64,000 bases of DNA from an uncultured Collinsella sp. (GCA_902475785.1 CABSAN010000001.1:1-64000), one strand, 5' to 3'. Shown: positions 1 to 8,744, counted from the first letter of the stretch. Numbers and translations are program-made. Notes: generated by a model not told the origin, from the sequence alone.

Positions 1-97
1 GTCATGCCGAAATGGCGCGAAGCACGCGCTTGACAAAACTATAGAGACACGTCCCGGAAAGACTACCCTGCTAGTTTGGTAAAATACCGGCGCACTT

Positions 98-194
98 GGG
101 AACGGATGGGCTCCGGTGGGCTCCGCGGTCCTCAAAACCGTTGCGAGGCGTGCAAAACGTCTTGGATGTGTTCGATTCACATACGTTCCCGCCA
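98..194 (+). tRNA. selC: tRNA-Sec (anticodon TCA)
   Basis: This is the selenocysteine tRNA that decodes recoded UGA. The acceptor arm is GGGAACG (98-104) against CGTTCCC (184-190), followed by discriminator G and CCA. The D stem is six base pairs with a four-base CGGT loop (108-113/118-123), a hallmark of tRNA-Sec. The anticodon loop 130-136 reads CCTCAAA, giving TCA at 132-134. The variable arm is a long eight-pair stem (144-151/157-164) and the T loop is TTCGATT (171-177). Oddities: position 33 is C rather than the near-universal T, and the eighth acceptor pair would be G-A. A TAAAAT hexamer at 80-85 is a plausible -10. The nearby Mo/Se genes fit a selenoprotein or Se-cofactor context. Confidence 0.93.
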
Positions 195-348
195 TACGCT
201 ACCAGCGCTTTTGTGCTCGCGGTCTTGCTGCGTGCCGCAAAGGCGCTGTTTTGTTTTTGCACGAGTTTTTCGTAGCGCCGCTATTTCGGCGGCTGTAGTT
301 AGCATCGTGCACCGGGTTTCGAGCATGCCGATGGAGGTGTTTTGCCGT

Positions 349-981
349 ATGACTACCGTAAGACGTACCGATCTTTCTTGTGTCGTCCAGGCGGGCGGGC
401 TGTCCTCGCGCATGGGCTGCGATAAGGCGCGCATGGCTTTTTGCGGTGAGCCGCTCATCGAGCGCGTGCTGGGTCGGCTGGCGCCAGTTGCCGGCGAGCT
501 GGTCGTGACGACCTCGCGCCCCAGCGAGCTTGTCTACCTTGAGGAGCTTATGTTTGATGGTCTGCGCCCCCGCGTAGCCATGGACGTCGAAGGCCCCGCC
601 GGTGCCATGCGCGGCATCGCGAGCTCGCTGGCTGCCGCTCGGTTGCCCCTTGCGGCCATCGTCGCCTGCGACATGCCGTTTGTCTCGCCGAAACTCATCG
701 GCGCGCTTGCCGATCGTGTTGAGGCCGAGGCGCTCGACGTGTGCGTGCCGCGTGAGGAGCGGGGGATTGAGCCGCTTTGCGCCGTCTGGCGCCGTGACGC
801 GTGTGCGCCGGTGGCCCAAGAGCTGCTCGCCTGCGACCGCCAGCGCATTCGCTGTCTGATCAATCGCGTTCAGGCTGATTATATGGATGAGCCGCAGATC
901 GTTAAGGCCGCGGGCTCGACGCTCTGCTTCGAAAACGTCAATACACCCGAGGAGTTTGCGGCGGCCGAGTTGCTCGCCTAG
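349..981 (+). CDS. mobA: Molybdenum cofactor guanylyltransferase (MobA family)
   Basis: A nucleotidyltransferase predicted to attach a nucleotide, classically GMP from GTP, to molybdopterin in the cytosol. The N-terminus carries the family signature VVQAGGLSSRMGCDKA (residues 8-23), and a MACDMPF-type metal-binding motif appears as VACDMPFVSP near residue 105. I place the start at ATG 349 because GGAGGTG lies at 333-339 with about nine bases of spacing. In-frame ATGs at 325 and 331 lack such a site, and a longer reading frame reaching 76 would run through the tRNA-Sec gene. At about 210 residues it has normal length. The neighbouring tRNA-Sec, DUF3343 gene and xanthine-dehydrogenase-type genes suggest it serves molybdenum hydroxylases, where CMP transfer (MocA-like activity) is an alternative. 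Confidence 0.88.
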   Translation: MTTVRRTDLSCVVQAGGLSSRMGCDKARMAFCGEPLIERVLGRLAPVAGELVVTTSRPSELVYLEELMFDGLRPRVAMDVEGPAGAMRGIASSLAAARLPLAAIVACDMPFVSPKLIGALADRVEAEALDVCVPREERGIEPLCAVWRRDACAPVAQELLACDRQRIRCLINRVQADYMDEPQIVKAAGSTLCFENVNTPEEFAAAELLA

Positions 982-996
982 ACGATTGGAGTTGCC

Positions 997-1392
997 ATGT
1001 CTCACGATATTTGCCCCGACACGGGAGAGCCTTGCACTTGCGATGGTTCCGAGCCCTGTACCTGCGGCTGCGGTGGCTGTGGACATACTGCGGAAGAGGA
1101 AGCGGCCGCCGCGGCGTATCGTGAGGCACACCGCGAAGGCCCGTCCGGCGATGCCCTCGACCACGAGCGCAAGATTATCGTGTCGTTTGACAGCACCTTC
1201 GATGTGATGGAGTGCGAGCAGCTGTGCCTGGATGCCGGTGTGCCCGGGCGCATCATGCCATTGCCGGGCTCCATTACTGCCGGCTGTGGGCTTTGCTGGG
1301 CCATGCCGTTCTCGGGCGATGCGCTCGCCGCCTTCCGCGCTGCCACCGAAGGCCGCATAACTCCCGCCGACTACCATCAGCTCGTCCTCTAA
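997..1392 (+). CDS. DUF3343 putative Se/S carrier protein
   Basis: A 131-residue protein. The C-terminal half (about residues 57-131) matches the DUF3343 pattern: a beta-strand start KIIVSFDSTFDVM, then GVPGRIMPLPGSI and the cysteine motif TAGCGLCWAMP. Pfam describes this family as a putative selenium/sulfur carrier, and it is often found next to selenium-utilisation genes. The N-terminus is unusually cysteine-rich (CPDTGEPCTC, then CTCGCGGC), which suggests an extra metal or Se/S-binding segment. GGAG lies seven bases before the ATG, and the gene begins 15 bases after mobA, so the two are probably co-transcribed. The role in delivering Se or S to the molybdenum enzyme encoded downstream is an inference. 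Confidence 0.82.
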   Translation: MSHDICPDTGEPCTCDGSEPCTCGCGGCGHTAEEEAAAAAYREAHREGPSGDALDHERKIIVSFDSTFDVMECEQLCLDAGVPGRIMPLPGSITAGCGLCWAMPFSGDALAAFRAATEGRITPADYHQLVL

Positions 1393-1401
1393 CCACCAAC
1401 A

Positions 1402-1510
1402 CCACCACATTGGGGACAGGCACCTTTGTGGTGGTTTCGCTGCTTGAATGGACTTCTTGTGGCATTACGAGTCAAAACCACTACAAAGGTGCCTGTCCCC
1501 AATGTGGTGG
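1402..1510. repeat. Large inverted repeat with GGTGCCTGTCCCC core (family B)
   Basis: Two 36-bp arms (1402-1437 and 1475-1510) are inverted copies with a single mismatch, separated by 37 bases. Each arm is itself hairpin-shaped, with CCACCACA and TGTGGTGG around the core GGGGACAGGCACC. A simpler third copy of the same unit lies at 51383-51421. No coding frame explains it. REP-like intergenic repeats mobilised by Y1 transposases have similar architecture, but no such transposase is seen here. Confidence 0.85.
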
Positions 1511-1725
1511 TTTGGAACACGTGGACGAAACAGGTTTGAAACACAGGTTTTGCACGTCAGGCACTCAAAAACGCATCTACCTGCATCGTAATCAAAACGA
1601 AACATCTGCTCGTCGGCTTATGCGAAACTTTGCTGCAACAGTGCGATATTATCCATACTCGATAAAGCTCGCGGCGCATGGGGTGTCGCGACTGACATTT
1701 TTCTTTTCCATCAATTGGAGGAAGC
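1511..1725. other. Leader region of gdhA, no gene seen
   Basis: This stretch is richer in A and T than its surroundings and shows no convincing coding frame. A weak promoter-like pair, TTGCTG and CATACT with about 18 bases between, lies near 1633-1662. GGAGG at 1715-1719 is the gdhA ribosome-binding site. Confidence 0.4.
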
Positions 1726-3081
1726 ATGAGCTACACGCAGAAAGTTCTCGACGAGCTCAAGGCCCGCTATCCCGAGCAGCCTGAGTTCATCCAGGCCGCA
1801 ACCGAGATCCTCGGCACCATCCAGCCGGCGCTCGACGCCCATCCCGAGTACGAGGAGGCCGCTCTGCTTGAGCGCCTCGTCGAGCCCGAGCGCATCGTCA
1901 TGTTCCGTGTTCCCTGGGTCGACGACCAGGGCAAGGTTCAGGTCAACCGCGGCTATCGCGTCGAGTTCAACTCTGCCATTGGACCCTACAAGGGCGGCCT
2001 GCGCTTTAACCCGACGGTCACCCTGGGCATGCTCAAGTTCCTGGGCCTGGAGCAGATCCTCAAGAACAGCCTGACCACCCTTCCCATGGGCGGCGGCAAG
2101 GGCGGCTCCGACTTTGACCCCAAGGGCAAGTCCAACAACGAGATCATGCACTTCTGCCAGTCCTTCATGACCGAGCTCTATCGCCACATTGGCCCCAACA
2201 CCGACGTTCCCGCCGGCGACCTGGGCGTTGGCGGCCGCGAGGTTGCCTACCTGTTCGGTCAGTACAAGCGCCTGACCAACGAGTGGACCGGCGTCCTTAC
2301 CGGCAAGGGCCTCTCCTTTGGCGGTTCGCTCGCCCGTACTGAGGCCACCGGTTACGGTTTGGCCTACTTTGTGGACGAGTACCTCAAGAGCCGCGGCGAC
2401 TCCTTCGAGGGCAAGAACGTCGTCGTTCACGGCTCCGGCAACGTCGCTATCTACGCGGTCCAGAAGGTCTCCCAGCTCGGCGGCAAGGTGCTCGCCTGCT
2501 CCGATACCCACGGCTGGGTCGAGGATCCCGACGGCATCGACTACACCGTGCTCGAGCACATCTACAACAAGAAGCGCTCTGGCCACGACAAGGGCGTTAC
2601 GCTCGCTATGTACGTTGACGAGAAGCCTAACGCCGTGTGGCACGAGGGCGACGGCCGCGGCGTGTGGCAGCTTCCCTGCGATATCGCGCTGCCCTGCGCT
2701 CGCGAGAATACGCTGCTGCTCGAGGACGCCCAAGCGCTCGTCGCCAATGGCTGCAAGGTGGTCGGCGAGGGCGCGAACATGCCCACGACCATCGAGGCCA
2801 CGACCTACTTCCAGGAGAACGGCGTCGCCTTTATGCCCGGTAAGGCTGCCAACGCCGGCGGCGTACTCGTGTCCGGCCTGGAGATGAGTCAGAATGCCGA
2901 GCACCTGTCCTGGACCTTCGAGGAGGTCGACGGCAAGCTCGAGCAGCTCATGCGCGGCATGTTCCACAACGTGGACGACACCGCCAAGGAGTACGGCCAG
3001 GAGGGCAACTTCGTCATGGGCGCCAACATCGCCGGCTTCCTGAAGGTCGCCGACGCCATGCTCGCCCAGGGCGTCTGCTAA
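1726..3081 (+). CDS. gdhA: Glutamate dehydrogenase, hexameric (NADP-type)
   Basis: Catalyses reversible reductive amination of 2-oxoglutarate to glutamate in the cytosol. At 451 residues it matches the hexameric bacterial/fungal GDH length. The substrate region reads GPYKGGLRF (about 85-93), followed by the catalytic-lysine motif LPMGGGKGGSDFDPKGKS (about 121-138). The Rossmann domain begins NVVVHGSGNVAIYA (about 233-246). The start ATG has GGAGG seven bases upstream. It stands alone, with a terminator after it and a repeat element before it. Its link to the surrounding selenium/molybdenum genes appears positional only. NADP preference is inferred from family membership. Confidence 0.95.
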   Translation: MSYTQKVLDELKARYPEQPEFIQAATEILGTIQPALDAHPEYEEAALLERLVEPERIVMFRVPWVDDQGKVQVNRGYRVEFNSAIGPYKGGLRFNPTVTLGMLKFLGLEQILKNSLTTLPMGGGKGGSDFDPKGKSNNEIMHFCQSFMTELYRHIGPNTDVPAGDLGVGGREVAYLFGQYKRLTNEWTGVLTGKGLSFGGSLARTEATGYGLAYFVDEYLKSRGDSFEGKNVVVHGSGNVAIYAVQKVSQLGGKVLACSDTHGWVEDPDGIDYTVLEHIYNKKRSGHDKGVTLAMYVDEKPNAVWHEGDGRGVWQLPCDIALPCARENTLLLEDAQALVANGCKVVGEGANMPTTIEATTYFQENGVAFMPGKAANAGGVLVSGLEMSQNAEHLSWTFEEVDGKLEQLMRGMFHNVDDTAKEYGQEGNFVMGANIAGFLKVADAMLAQGVC

Positions 3082-3105
3082 ACCCTGCCTGACATAGCAT
3101 TGATG

Positions 3106-3138
3106 AGGCTCCCAGCTATCCGGCTGGGAGCCTTTTCT
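3106..3138 (+). terminator. Rho-independent terminator of gdhA
   Basis: GGCTCCCAGC and GCTGGGAGCC form a ten-pair stem with a six-base loop, followed by TTTTCT, 25 bases after the gdhA stop codon. Confidence 0.9.
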
Positions 3139-3154
3139 ATCCCGGAGGACTCCT

Positions 3155-3229
3155 CATAACTTGCGGTGAAATACGGACTGTTTAGCGTCCCAGAACGGCT
3201 AATCAGTCCGTATTTCACCGCAAGTTATG
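3155..3229. repeat. Perfect 26-bp inverted repeat, GCGGTGAAATA family (family A, copy 1)
   Basis: Arms 3155-3180 and 3204-3229 are perfect inverted copies around a 23-base spacer. The outer part of the arm (AACTTGCGGTGAAATA) is shared with copies at 15707, 17314 and 62580. The inner part (CGGACTG here) differs between copies yet still pairs. No T-run follows, so it is not a typical terminator. Confidence 0.9.
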
Positions 3230-3308
3230 GATGGGTGGGTGGATTTTGTCCTAAAACGGTGTGCGGCCCCTCGTTTGGTACACTTAAAAGTACTGGACAA
3301 GTGAAGAG

Positions 3309-4223
3309 ATGGGGGAGAACGTGCTCAAGTTCGGTACCTACGTCCGTGTTGGAAACGCGGCCGAAGCCTATGAGCTCTTGCAGAAAAACCGCAACAACAA
3401 GATTGTGGGCGGCGGCATCTGGATGCGCCTGGGTTCGCGTCGCGTGGCGACGGCGATTGACCTTTCGGCCTGTGGACTCGATCAGATCGAGGAGACCGAG
3501 ACCGAGTTTCGCATCGGTGCCATGTGCACCCTGCGCCAGCTTGAGCGCCATGCCGCGCTCAATGCGCTTGTCAACAATGTCTTTGAGTTTGCCGTCCACG
3601 ACATCGTGGGCGTGCAGTTGCGCAACACCGCCACGGTGGGCGGCAGCATTTACGGCCGCTTTGGCTTCTCGGATGTGCTCTCTGCCTTCCTCGCGCTCGA
3701 TTCCTATGTTGAGCTGACGGGCGCCGGCCGCGTGCCGCTCGCCGAGTTCGTGGACATGGGCTACGTGCGCGACGTGATCGAGCACGTCGTGGTCGTCAAG
3801 CACAACTACCGTGCGAGCTACGAGGCAGTGCGCAAGGCCGCGACCGACTTCCCCTCCTTAAACGTCACCGCCGCCTGGTGGGACAACAGCTGGCATGTCA
3901 CCGTGGGTGCCCGCCCGCTGCGCGCGACCCTGCTGCAGGGCGAGGCATGCGGCCTTACCAGCGAGCAGCCTTCCGAGGACGAGCTGCGCGCCCTAGCCGC
4001 ATCCGTGCGTGCCCTGAGCTACGGCACCAACCTGTGGGGCTCGGCAGACTACCGCCGTCGCATCTCGGCGCCGCTTGCCGTGCAGGCCGTGCGTCGCGCC
4101 GCCGGCATCGAGCTTTCGGCCGCGCTTGCCCGCGAGCTCGAGACCGTGCAGATTCCCAAGTTTGCCACGGACGAGTATTCCTGCCGCCGCGTGCCCGGCG
4201 TCGATTCTAGCGAGGTGCGCTAA
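3309..4223 (+). CDS. Molybdenum hydroxylase FAD-binding subunit (xanthine dehydrogenase type)
   Basis: Expected to carry the FAD that passes electrons from the Fe-S clusters of the partner subunit to the final acceptor. The N-terminal half shows the FAD_binding_5 pattern: KIVGGGIWMRLG (about 33-44), then GVQLRNTATVGGSIYGRF (about 100-117) for flavin contact. The C-terminal part matches the CO-dehydrogenase flavoprotein domain, ending in SADYRRRISAPLAVQAVRRA. At 304 residues it is normal. ATG 3309 is used here, but GTG 3321 preceded by GGGGGAG is also possible. The stop codon overlaps the next start (TAATG), so the genes are translationally coupled. The FAD subunit is separate, while the Fe-S and Mo subunits are fused in the next gene. 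Confidence 0.88.
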   Translation: MGENVLKFGTYVRVGNAAEAYELLQKNRNNKIVGGGIWMRLGSRRVATAIDLSACGLDQIEETETEFRIGAMCTLRQLERHAALNALVNNVFEFAVHDIVGVQLRNTATVGGSIYGRFGFSDVLSAFLALDSYVELTGAGRVPLAEFVDMGYVRDVIEHVVVVKHNYRASYEAVRKAATDFPSLNVTAAWWDNSWHVTVGARPLRATLLQGEACGLTSEQPSEDELRALAASVRALSYGTNLWGSADYRRRISAPLAVQAVRRAAGIELSAALARELETVQIPKFATDEYSCRRVPGVDSSEVR

Positions 4224-7054
4224 TGGCTGCCAAACTCATCGATCTTTCCTTTACGCTCAACGGCCGCAAGGTCAAGGTTCAGATTGCCCCCGACACCATG
4301 CTCTTTGCGCTGCTGCGCGAGCAGGGCTGCGCGTCGGTGCGCTGCGCCTGCGAGACCACCAACTGCGGCCTGTGCACGGTGTGGCTCGACGGCGATCCGG
4401 TGCTGAGTTGCTCGGTTCCCGCCGCCCGCGTCGAGGGCCACACCATCACCACGCTTGAGGGCCTTAAGGCCGAGTCCGAGGCGCTTGCCCGCGCAATGGC
4501 TGCCGAAGGCGCCGAGCAGTGCGGTTTTTGCGCCCCCGGCCTCATCATGAACGTGCTGGCGCTCGCCCGCGCCGCCAAGGAGGACCCGAGCCTCGTCGCC
4601 ACGCGTGAGGAGCTTTCACGCCAGCTCGCCGGCAACCTCTGCCGTTGCAGCGGCTACGAGAGCCAGCTGCGTGCCATCGTCCGCTTCCTTAACGAGTCCG
4701 GCGTGCAGGTGGGCTTTGAGTTGCCCGAGCTGCCGGTCAACGACACCAGCTGCGATGGCGTCTCTTACAAGCAGATCACCCACAAGCAGCCCAAGAAGGA
4801 CTCGAAGGCTCTGCTCGAGGGTCGTCCGGTCTACACCGGCGATATGGTGCCCGCCGGCGCGCTCATCGTCAAGCTCAAGCGCAGCCCGTACGCCCGCGCC
4901 AAGATCCGCTCCATCGACACCTCTCGCGCGTTGAAGGTGCCCGGTGTCGTGGGCGTCTACACCTACGAGGACGTGCCCAAACGCCGCTTTACCATCGCCG
5001 GCCAGAGCTATCCGCAGCCGAGTCCCTACGACCGCCTGATTCTCGAGAACCTGGTGCGCTACCAAAACGAGGAGGTGGCGATCGTCGCCGCCGAGACCGA
5101 GGAGGCCGCCGACAAGGCACTCAAGCTCATCAAGGTCGACTACGAGGTGCTCGAGCCGCTGCTCGACTTTACCCAGGCACTCGATAACGACATCGTGGTC
5201 CACCCCGAGGGCGACGTGACCTTTATGTTCCCGCAGGGCGGCGATGTCCCGCGCAACTTGGTGTGCAGCGGTACCAGCGATTTTGGCGATCTGGACGAGG
5301 CCTTCGCTCAGAGCGACATCGTCTTTGAGCGCACTTACACCAGCCAGGCCACGCAGACCGCACCCATGGAGACCTTCCGTGCCTTCGCGACGACCGACGC
5401 GTTTGGCCGCATCTCGGTGACCACCTCTACGCAGGTGCCCTTCCATGTGCGCCGCATGGTCGCGCAGTCGCTCGATATTCCGCAGTCGCAGGTGCAGGTC
5501 ATCAAGCCGCGCATCGGCGGCGGCTTTGGCTCCAAGCAGACGGGCTGTTGCGAGATCTTCGTGGCGTTCGTGACCCAGCAGACTGGCCGTCCGAGCTATT
5601 GCTGCTACACCCGCGAGGAGACGATCACTGCGGGCAACTCGCGCCACCAGATGCAGATGACCGTCAAGCTGGGCGCCATGAACGACGGCACCATCACGGC
5701 CATCGACCTGCACACGTTGTCCAACGCCGGTGCGTACGGCGAGCACGCCACCACGACCATCGGCCTCTCGGGTCACAAGAGCCTGCCCATCTACAATCAC
5801 GTGAAGGCAAGCCGCTTTAGGTGGGACGCCGTCTACACCAACACCAACCGCGGCGGCGCGTATCGCGGCTACGGTGCCACCCAGGGCCAGTTTGCCGTGG
5901 AGAGCGCCGTCAACGAGCTCGCCGACATGCTGCACATGGACCCCGCCGACCTGCGCCTTAAGAACATCGTGCGCGAGGGCGAGACCATGCCGCAGTACTA
6001 CAACGAGAAGCTCAACGCCTGCGCGCTCGATCGCTGCCTGCTGCGCGCGATGGACATGATCGGTTGGCGCGACAAGCCGCTGGCCGTGGACCTGGGCGAC
6101 CGCGTGCGCGCCCTGGGCTGCGCGCTCACCATGCAGGGCTCGGGCATCTCCAACGTGGACATCGCCGGTATCGACATGCGCCTTGAGGAGGACGGCTTTA
6201 TTACCATCGGCACCGGCGCCACCGATAACGGCATGGGCGTCGATACGATTCTGGCGCAGATTGCTGCCGAGGAGCTGGGCGTGGAGAGCTCGCAGATCGT
6301 GGTGCGCGGCGTAGACACCGACGTGTCGCCGTTCGACGCCGGCTCGTACGCGAGCTCCGGTACCTACGTGACGGGCCTTGCCGCCAAGAACGCCGCGACC
6401 GAGCTGCGCGAGAAGATCTGCGCCAAGGCCGCCCAGATGTGGGACGTTGACGCCACCGGCGTGGTATTCGACGGCCAGTACGTGCGCCTGTCCGACGAGC
6501 GCGCCGCGCGTGAGCAGAACCGCTACCTTACGCTGCGCGACTTTGCCAACCTGTGTGTCAAGAACATCGAGGGTGGCGACGCGCTGACCTCGCACGCCTC
6601 TGCCTGCCTGCCCGTTTCGCCTCCGCCGTTTATGGCCGGCATTGCCGAGGTCGAGGTCGACAAGGCCACTGGCAAGGTGACCGTGGTGGATTACGCCGCT
6701 GCCGTTGACTGCGGCACCGTGATCAACGAGGCGCTCGCGCGCGTCCAGGCCGAGGGTGGTATCGCCCAGGGCATCGGTCACGCGCTCTACGAGATTGTCG
6801 AGCATGACGATCGCGGCCGCCTGCGCACCGGCAACTTTATGAGCTACAAGCTGCCCACGCGCCTGGATATCGGCAGCATTCGCGTGGCCTTTGAGCCGAG
6901 CTACGAGCCGACGGGCCCGTTTGGCGCCAAGTCGATCGGCGAGGTCGTCATCAACACGCCGCTCGCCGCCGTTGCCTCGGCCGTCGCACACGCCACCGGC
7001 CACCAGGTCCGCTCGCTGCCGATCACGCCGGAGAAAGCGCTGCTGGGGGAGTAG
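4223..7054 (+). CDS. Fused Fe-S/molybdopterin xanthine dehydrogenase (selenium-dependent type)
   Basis: A 943-residue molybdenum hydroxylase, predicted to hydroxylate purines such as xanthine. Residues 1-150 hold two [2Fe-2S] clusters: C43-x4-C48-x2-C51 with C63, and C100-x2-C103 with C140-x-C142. A short linker leads to the molybdopterin domains, with GGGFGSKQTGCCEIF (about 433-447), RGGAYRGYGATQGQF (about 542-556) and the catalytic glutamate in GPFGAKSIGE near residue 907. The Fe-S/Mo fusion with a separate FAD subunit, beside mobA, a DUF3343 gene and tRNA-Sec, is the arrangement I associate with selenium-dependent xanthine dehydrogenases, where Se is a labile cofactor ligand and not selenocysteine. 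No in-frame TGA is present. Exact substrate is not determinable. Confidence 0.88.
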   Translation: MAAKLIDLSFTLNGRKVKVQIAPDTMLFALLREQGCASVRCACETTNCGLCTVWLDGDPVLSCSVPAARVEGHTITTLEGLKAESEALARAMAAEGAEQCGFCAPGLIMNVLALARAAKEDPSLVATREELSRQLAGNLCRCSGYESQLRAIVRFLNESGVQVGFELPELPVNDTSCDGVSYKQITHKQPKKDSKALLEGRPVYTGDMVPAGALIVKLKRSPYARAKIRSIDTSRALKVPGVVGVYTYEDVPKRRFTIAGQSYPQPSPYDRLILENLVRYQNEEVAIVAAETEEAADKALKLIKVDYEVLEPLLDFTQALDNDIVVHPEGDVTFMFPQGGDVPRNLVCSGTSDFGDLDEAFAQSDIVFERTYTSQATQTAPMETFRAFATTDAFGRISVTTSTQVPFHVRRMVAQSLDIPQSQVQVIKPRIGGGFGSKQTGCCEIFVAFVTQQTGRPSYCCYTREETITAGNSRHQMQMTVKLGAMNDGTITAIDLHTLSNAGAYGEHATTTIGLSGHKSLPIYNHVKASRFRWDAVYTNTNRGGAYRGYGATQGQFAVESAVNELADMLHMDPADLRLKNIVREGETMPQYYNEKLNACALDRCLLRAMDMIGWRDKPLAVDLGDRVRALGCALTMQGSGISNVDIAGIDMRLEEDGFITIGTGATDNGMGVDTILAQIAAEELGVESSQIVVRGVDTDVSPFDAGSYASSGTYVTGLAAKNAATELREKICAKAAQMWDVDATGVVFDGQYVRLSDERAAREQNRYLTLRDFANLCVKNIEGGDALTSHASACLPVSPPPFMAGIAEVEVDKATGKVTVVDYAAAVDCGTVINEALARVQAEGGIAQGIGHALYEIVEHDDRGRLRTGNFMSYKLPTRLDIGSIRVAFEPSYEPTGPFGAKSIGEVVINTPLAAVASAVAHATGHQVRSLPITPEKALLGE

Positions 7055-7083
7055 CGGGTCAGCGAACAAGTCGTAATGGGCGG

Positions 7084-7108
7084 GGCGGGGCAACTCGTCC
7101 CGCCTTTT
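7084..7108 (+). terminator. Terminator after the molybdenum hydroxylase gene
   Basis: GGCGGGGC and GTCCCGCC pair around a short AACTC loop and are followed by TTTT, about 30 bases after the stop codon. Confidence 0.8.
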
Positions 7109-7194
7109 GCACTCGTGGTGAGGTCGTGAGCCTGTAAAACGTGTGCGTGCGCTTGTCGTTCGTATCTGCTATCATTCCTAGTCTGTGCGCTCAT

Positions 7195-7278
7195 GCGGGC
7201 GTGGCGGAATTGGTAGACGCGCCAGATTTAGGTTCTGGTGGGATTCCCGTGAAGGTTCGAGTCCTTTCGCCCGCACCA
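7195..7278 (+). tRNA. tRNA-Leu (anticodon TAG)
   Basis: Class II tRNA of 84 bases. The acceptor stem is GCGGGCG/CGCCCGC, the D arm contains GGCGGAATTGGTAGACGC, and the anticodon stem CCAGA/TCTGG holds loop TTTAGGT with anticodon TAG. The variable arm is TGGGATTCCCGT, the T loop TTCGAGT, and ACCA is encoded. Confidence 0.95.
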
Positions 7279-7369
7279 ACGCACCTGCGTCGGCTCCTGC
7301 CGTCGCGACTCTTTGTTGCATAAAGGTACCAGCACCTCAGATAAGCTGGGCAGTATGAGGAGGAACGTG

Positions 7370-8668
7370 TTGAACATCACCGCTTCTGACGTCAAGGACG
7401 CCAAGCTCACCGCTACGGTCACCATCCCGGCCGCCGACGTCGACGCCGCGATCAAGAAGGCCTACAAGGACACCGCCAAGAAGTACCGCTTCCCGGGCTT
7501 CCGCGCCGGTAAGGCTCCCCGTCCGGTCATCGACTCCGCACTTGGCGCCGAGGCTACCCTCGCTCAGGCCACCAACGACCTGATTGCCGCCAACGAGCCC
7601 GCCGTCCTCAACGAGCTGGACATCGTCCCCACCAAGAACGGTGACTACAAGGAGCTCGACCTCGCCAAGGATCACGAGGACTACACCTACACCGTCGAGT
7701 TCTCTCTGCGTCCTGCCGCTGAGCTCTCCTCCTTCGACGCTGTCGAGATCGAGATGCCTCCCGCGGAGGTCACCGAGTCCGAGATCAACAACCAGGTCGA
7801 GATGCTCCTCAACTACCGTGCCACCTTCGAGGACGTCGAGGGTCGCGCCGTCGAGGCCGAGGACTACGTCACTGTCGACCTCAAGGCCGTCGAGAACGCC
7901 GACAACTTTGCCGCCGAGGGCCGCATGCTCATCGCCGGTAGCGACAGCAACCCCAAGGAGTTCAACGAGGCCCTGATCGGCGCCAACGTTGACGACGTCA
8001 AGACCGTCACCTGGACCGACGAGGTCGAGGAGGGCGAGGAGGCCGAGACCCACACCGTCGAGGTCACCGTCAAGGGCATCAAGGTCCGCAACACCCCCGA
8101 GCTCACCGACGAGCTCGTCAAGTCCGACTTTGGCTTCGACAGCATCGAGGCCATGCGCGACGCCATCAAGCTCGAGATCGAGCAGGACAAGGCTTCCCGC
8201 CTCCCGGCCGAGAAGGAGAACCGTTGCGTCTCCGCTCTCGCCGAGCGTCTGCAGCTCGATGAGATGGACGCCGACTACGAGCAGTCCGTCTTTGAGGAGC
8301 TTGGCCAGAACTTCCTGTCCAACCTCGCTGCCCGCGGCATGACCCTGGACACCTGGCTGCCCGCTTCCGGTCTGACCATGGAGCAGTTCATCGGCGACCT
8401 GCACAAGCAGGCCAACGACGTTGCCCGTGAGTCCCTGGCGCTCGACGCTCTCGCCCGTGAGCTCAAGATCGAGGTCACCGAGGACGACATCAACGCCGAG
8501 TTCGAGAAGGCCGGCGTCAAGGACGTCGAGGCTTCCAAGGCCGAGTTCATCGCCGATGGCCGCATGCCTGCCGTCCGCGAGTCCATCCGTCGCTCCAAGG
8601 CCGTCGATCACCTGGTCGAGAACGCCAAGGTGACCGAGGTCGACGAGACCGCCAAGGACGCCGAGTAA
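7370..8668 (+). CDS. tig: Trigger factor, ribosome-associated chaperone and peptidyl-prolyl isomerase
   Basis: Binds the ribosome exit tunnel and assists folding of nascent chains. The N-terminal ribosome-binding domain carries the signature RFPGFRAGKAPRPVI (about 40-54), where GFRxGKxP contacts ribosomal protein L23. A PPIase-like middle domain and a helical C-terminal chaperone domain follow. I choose TTG 7370 because AGGAGG at 7358-7363 then sits six bases upstream. GTG 7367 would leave only three. The product is about 432 residues and strongly acidic, rich in Glu and Asp, as usual for this family. It is followed by clpP and clpX, the conserved tig-clpP-clpX order of protein quality control. 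Confidence 0.95.
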   Translation: MNITASDVKDAKLTATVTIPAADVDAAIKKAYKDTAKKYRFPGFRAGKAPRPVIDSALGAEATLAQATNDLIAANEPAVLNELDIVPTKNGDYKELDLAKDHEDYTYTVEFSLRPAAELSSFDAVEIEMPPAEVTESEINNQVEMLLNYRATFEDVEGRAVEAEDYVTVDLKAVENADNFAAEGRMLIAGSDSNPKEFNEALIGANVDDVKTVTWTDEVEEGEEAETHTVEVTVKGIKVRNTPELTDELVKSDFGFDSIEAMRDAIKLEIEQDKASRLPAEKENRCVSALAERLQLDEMDADYEQSVFEELGQNFLSNLAARGMTLDTWLPASGLTMEQFIGDLHKQANDVARESLALDALARELKIEVTEDDINAEFEKAGVKDVEASKAEFIADGRMPAVRESIRRSKAVDHLVENAKVTEVDETAKDAE

Positions 8669-8744
8669 TTCTCGCCACCTTTCCCGCGAGCGCATGGATG
8701 CGCCTGTGATGGGGTAAAGTTATAAGCCGGTTATCCGGTTGCTT

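Noticed and set aside
199..1410. 403-codon minus-strand frame opposite mobA and the DUF3343 gene
   Set aside because: High-GC shadow of the plus-strand genes; its composition (Arg/His/Gly-rich) matches no family.
3106..3229. Treating the family A hairpin at 3155 as the gdhA terminator
   Set aside because: A proper terminator with T-run already lies at 3106-3138, and the repeat has none.
4616..7093. 825-codon minus-strand frame opposite the molybdenum hydroxylase
   Set aside because: Antisense shadow caused by GC-rich third positions; the plus strand carries all Fe-S and Mo motifs.
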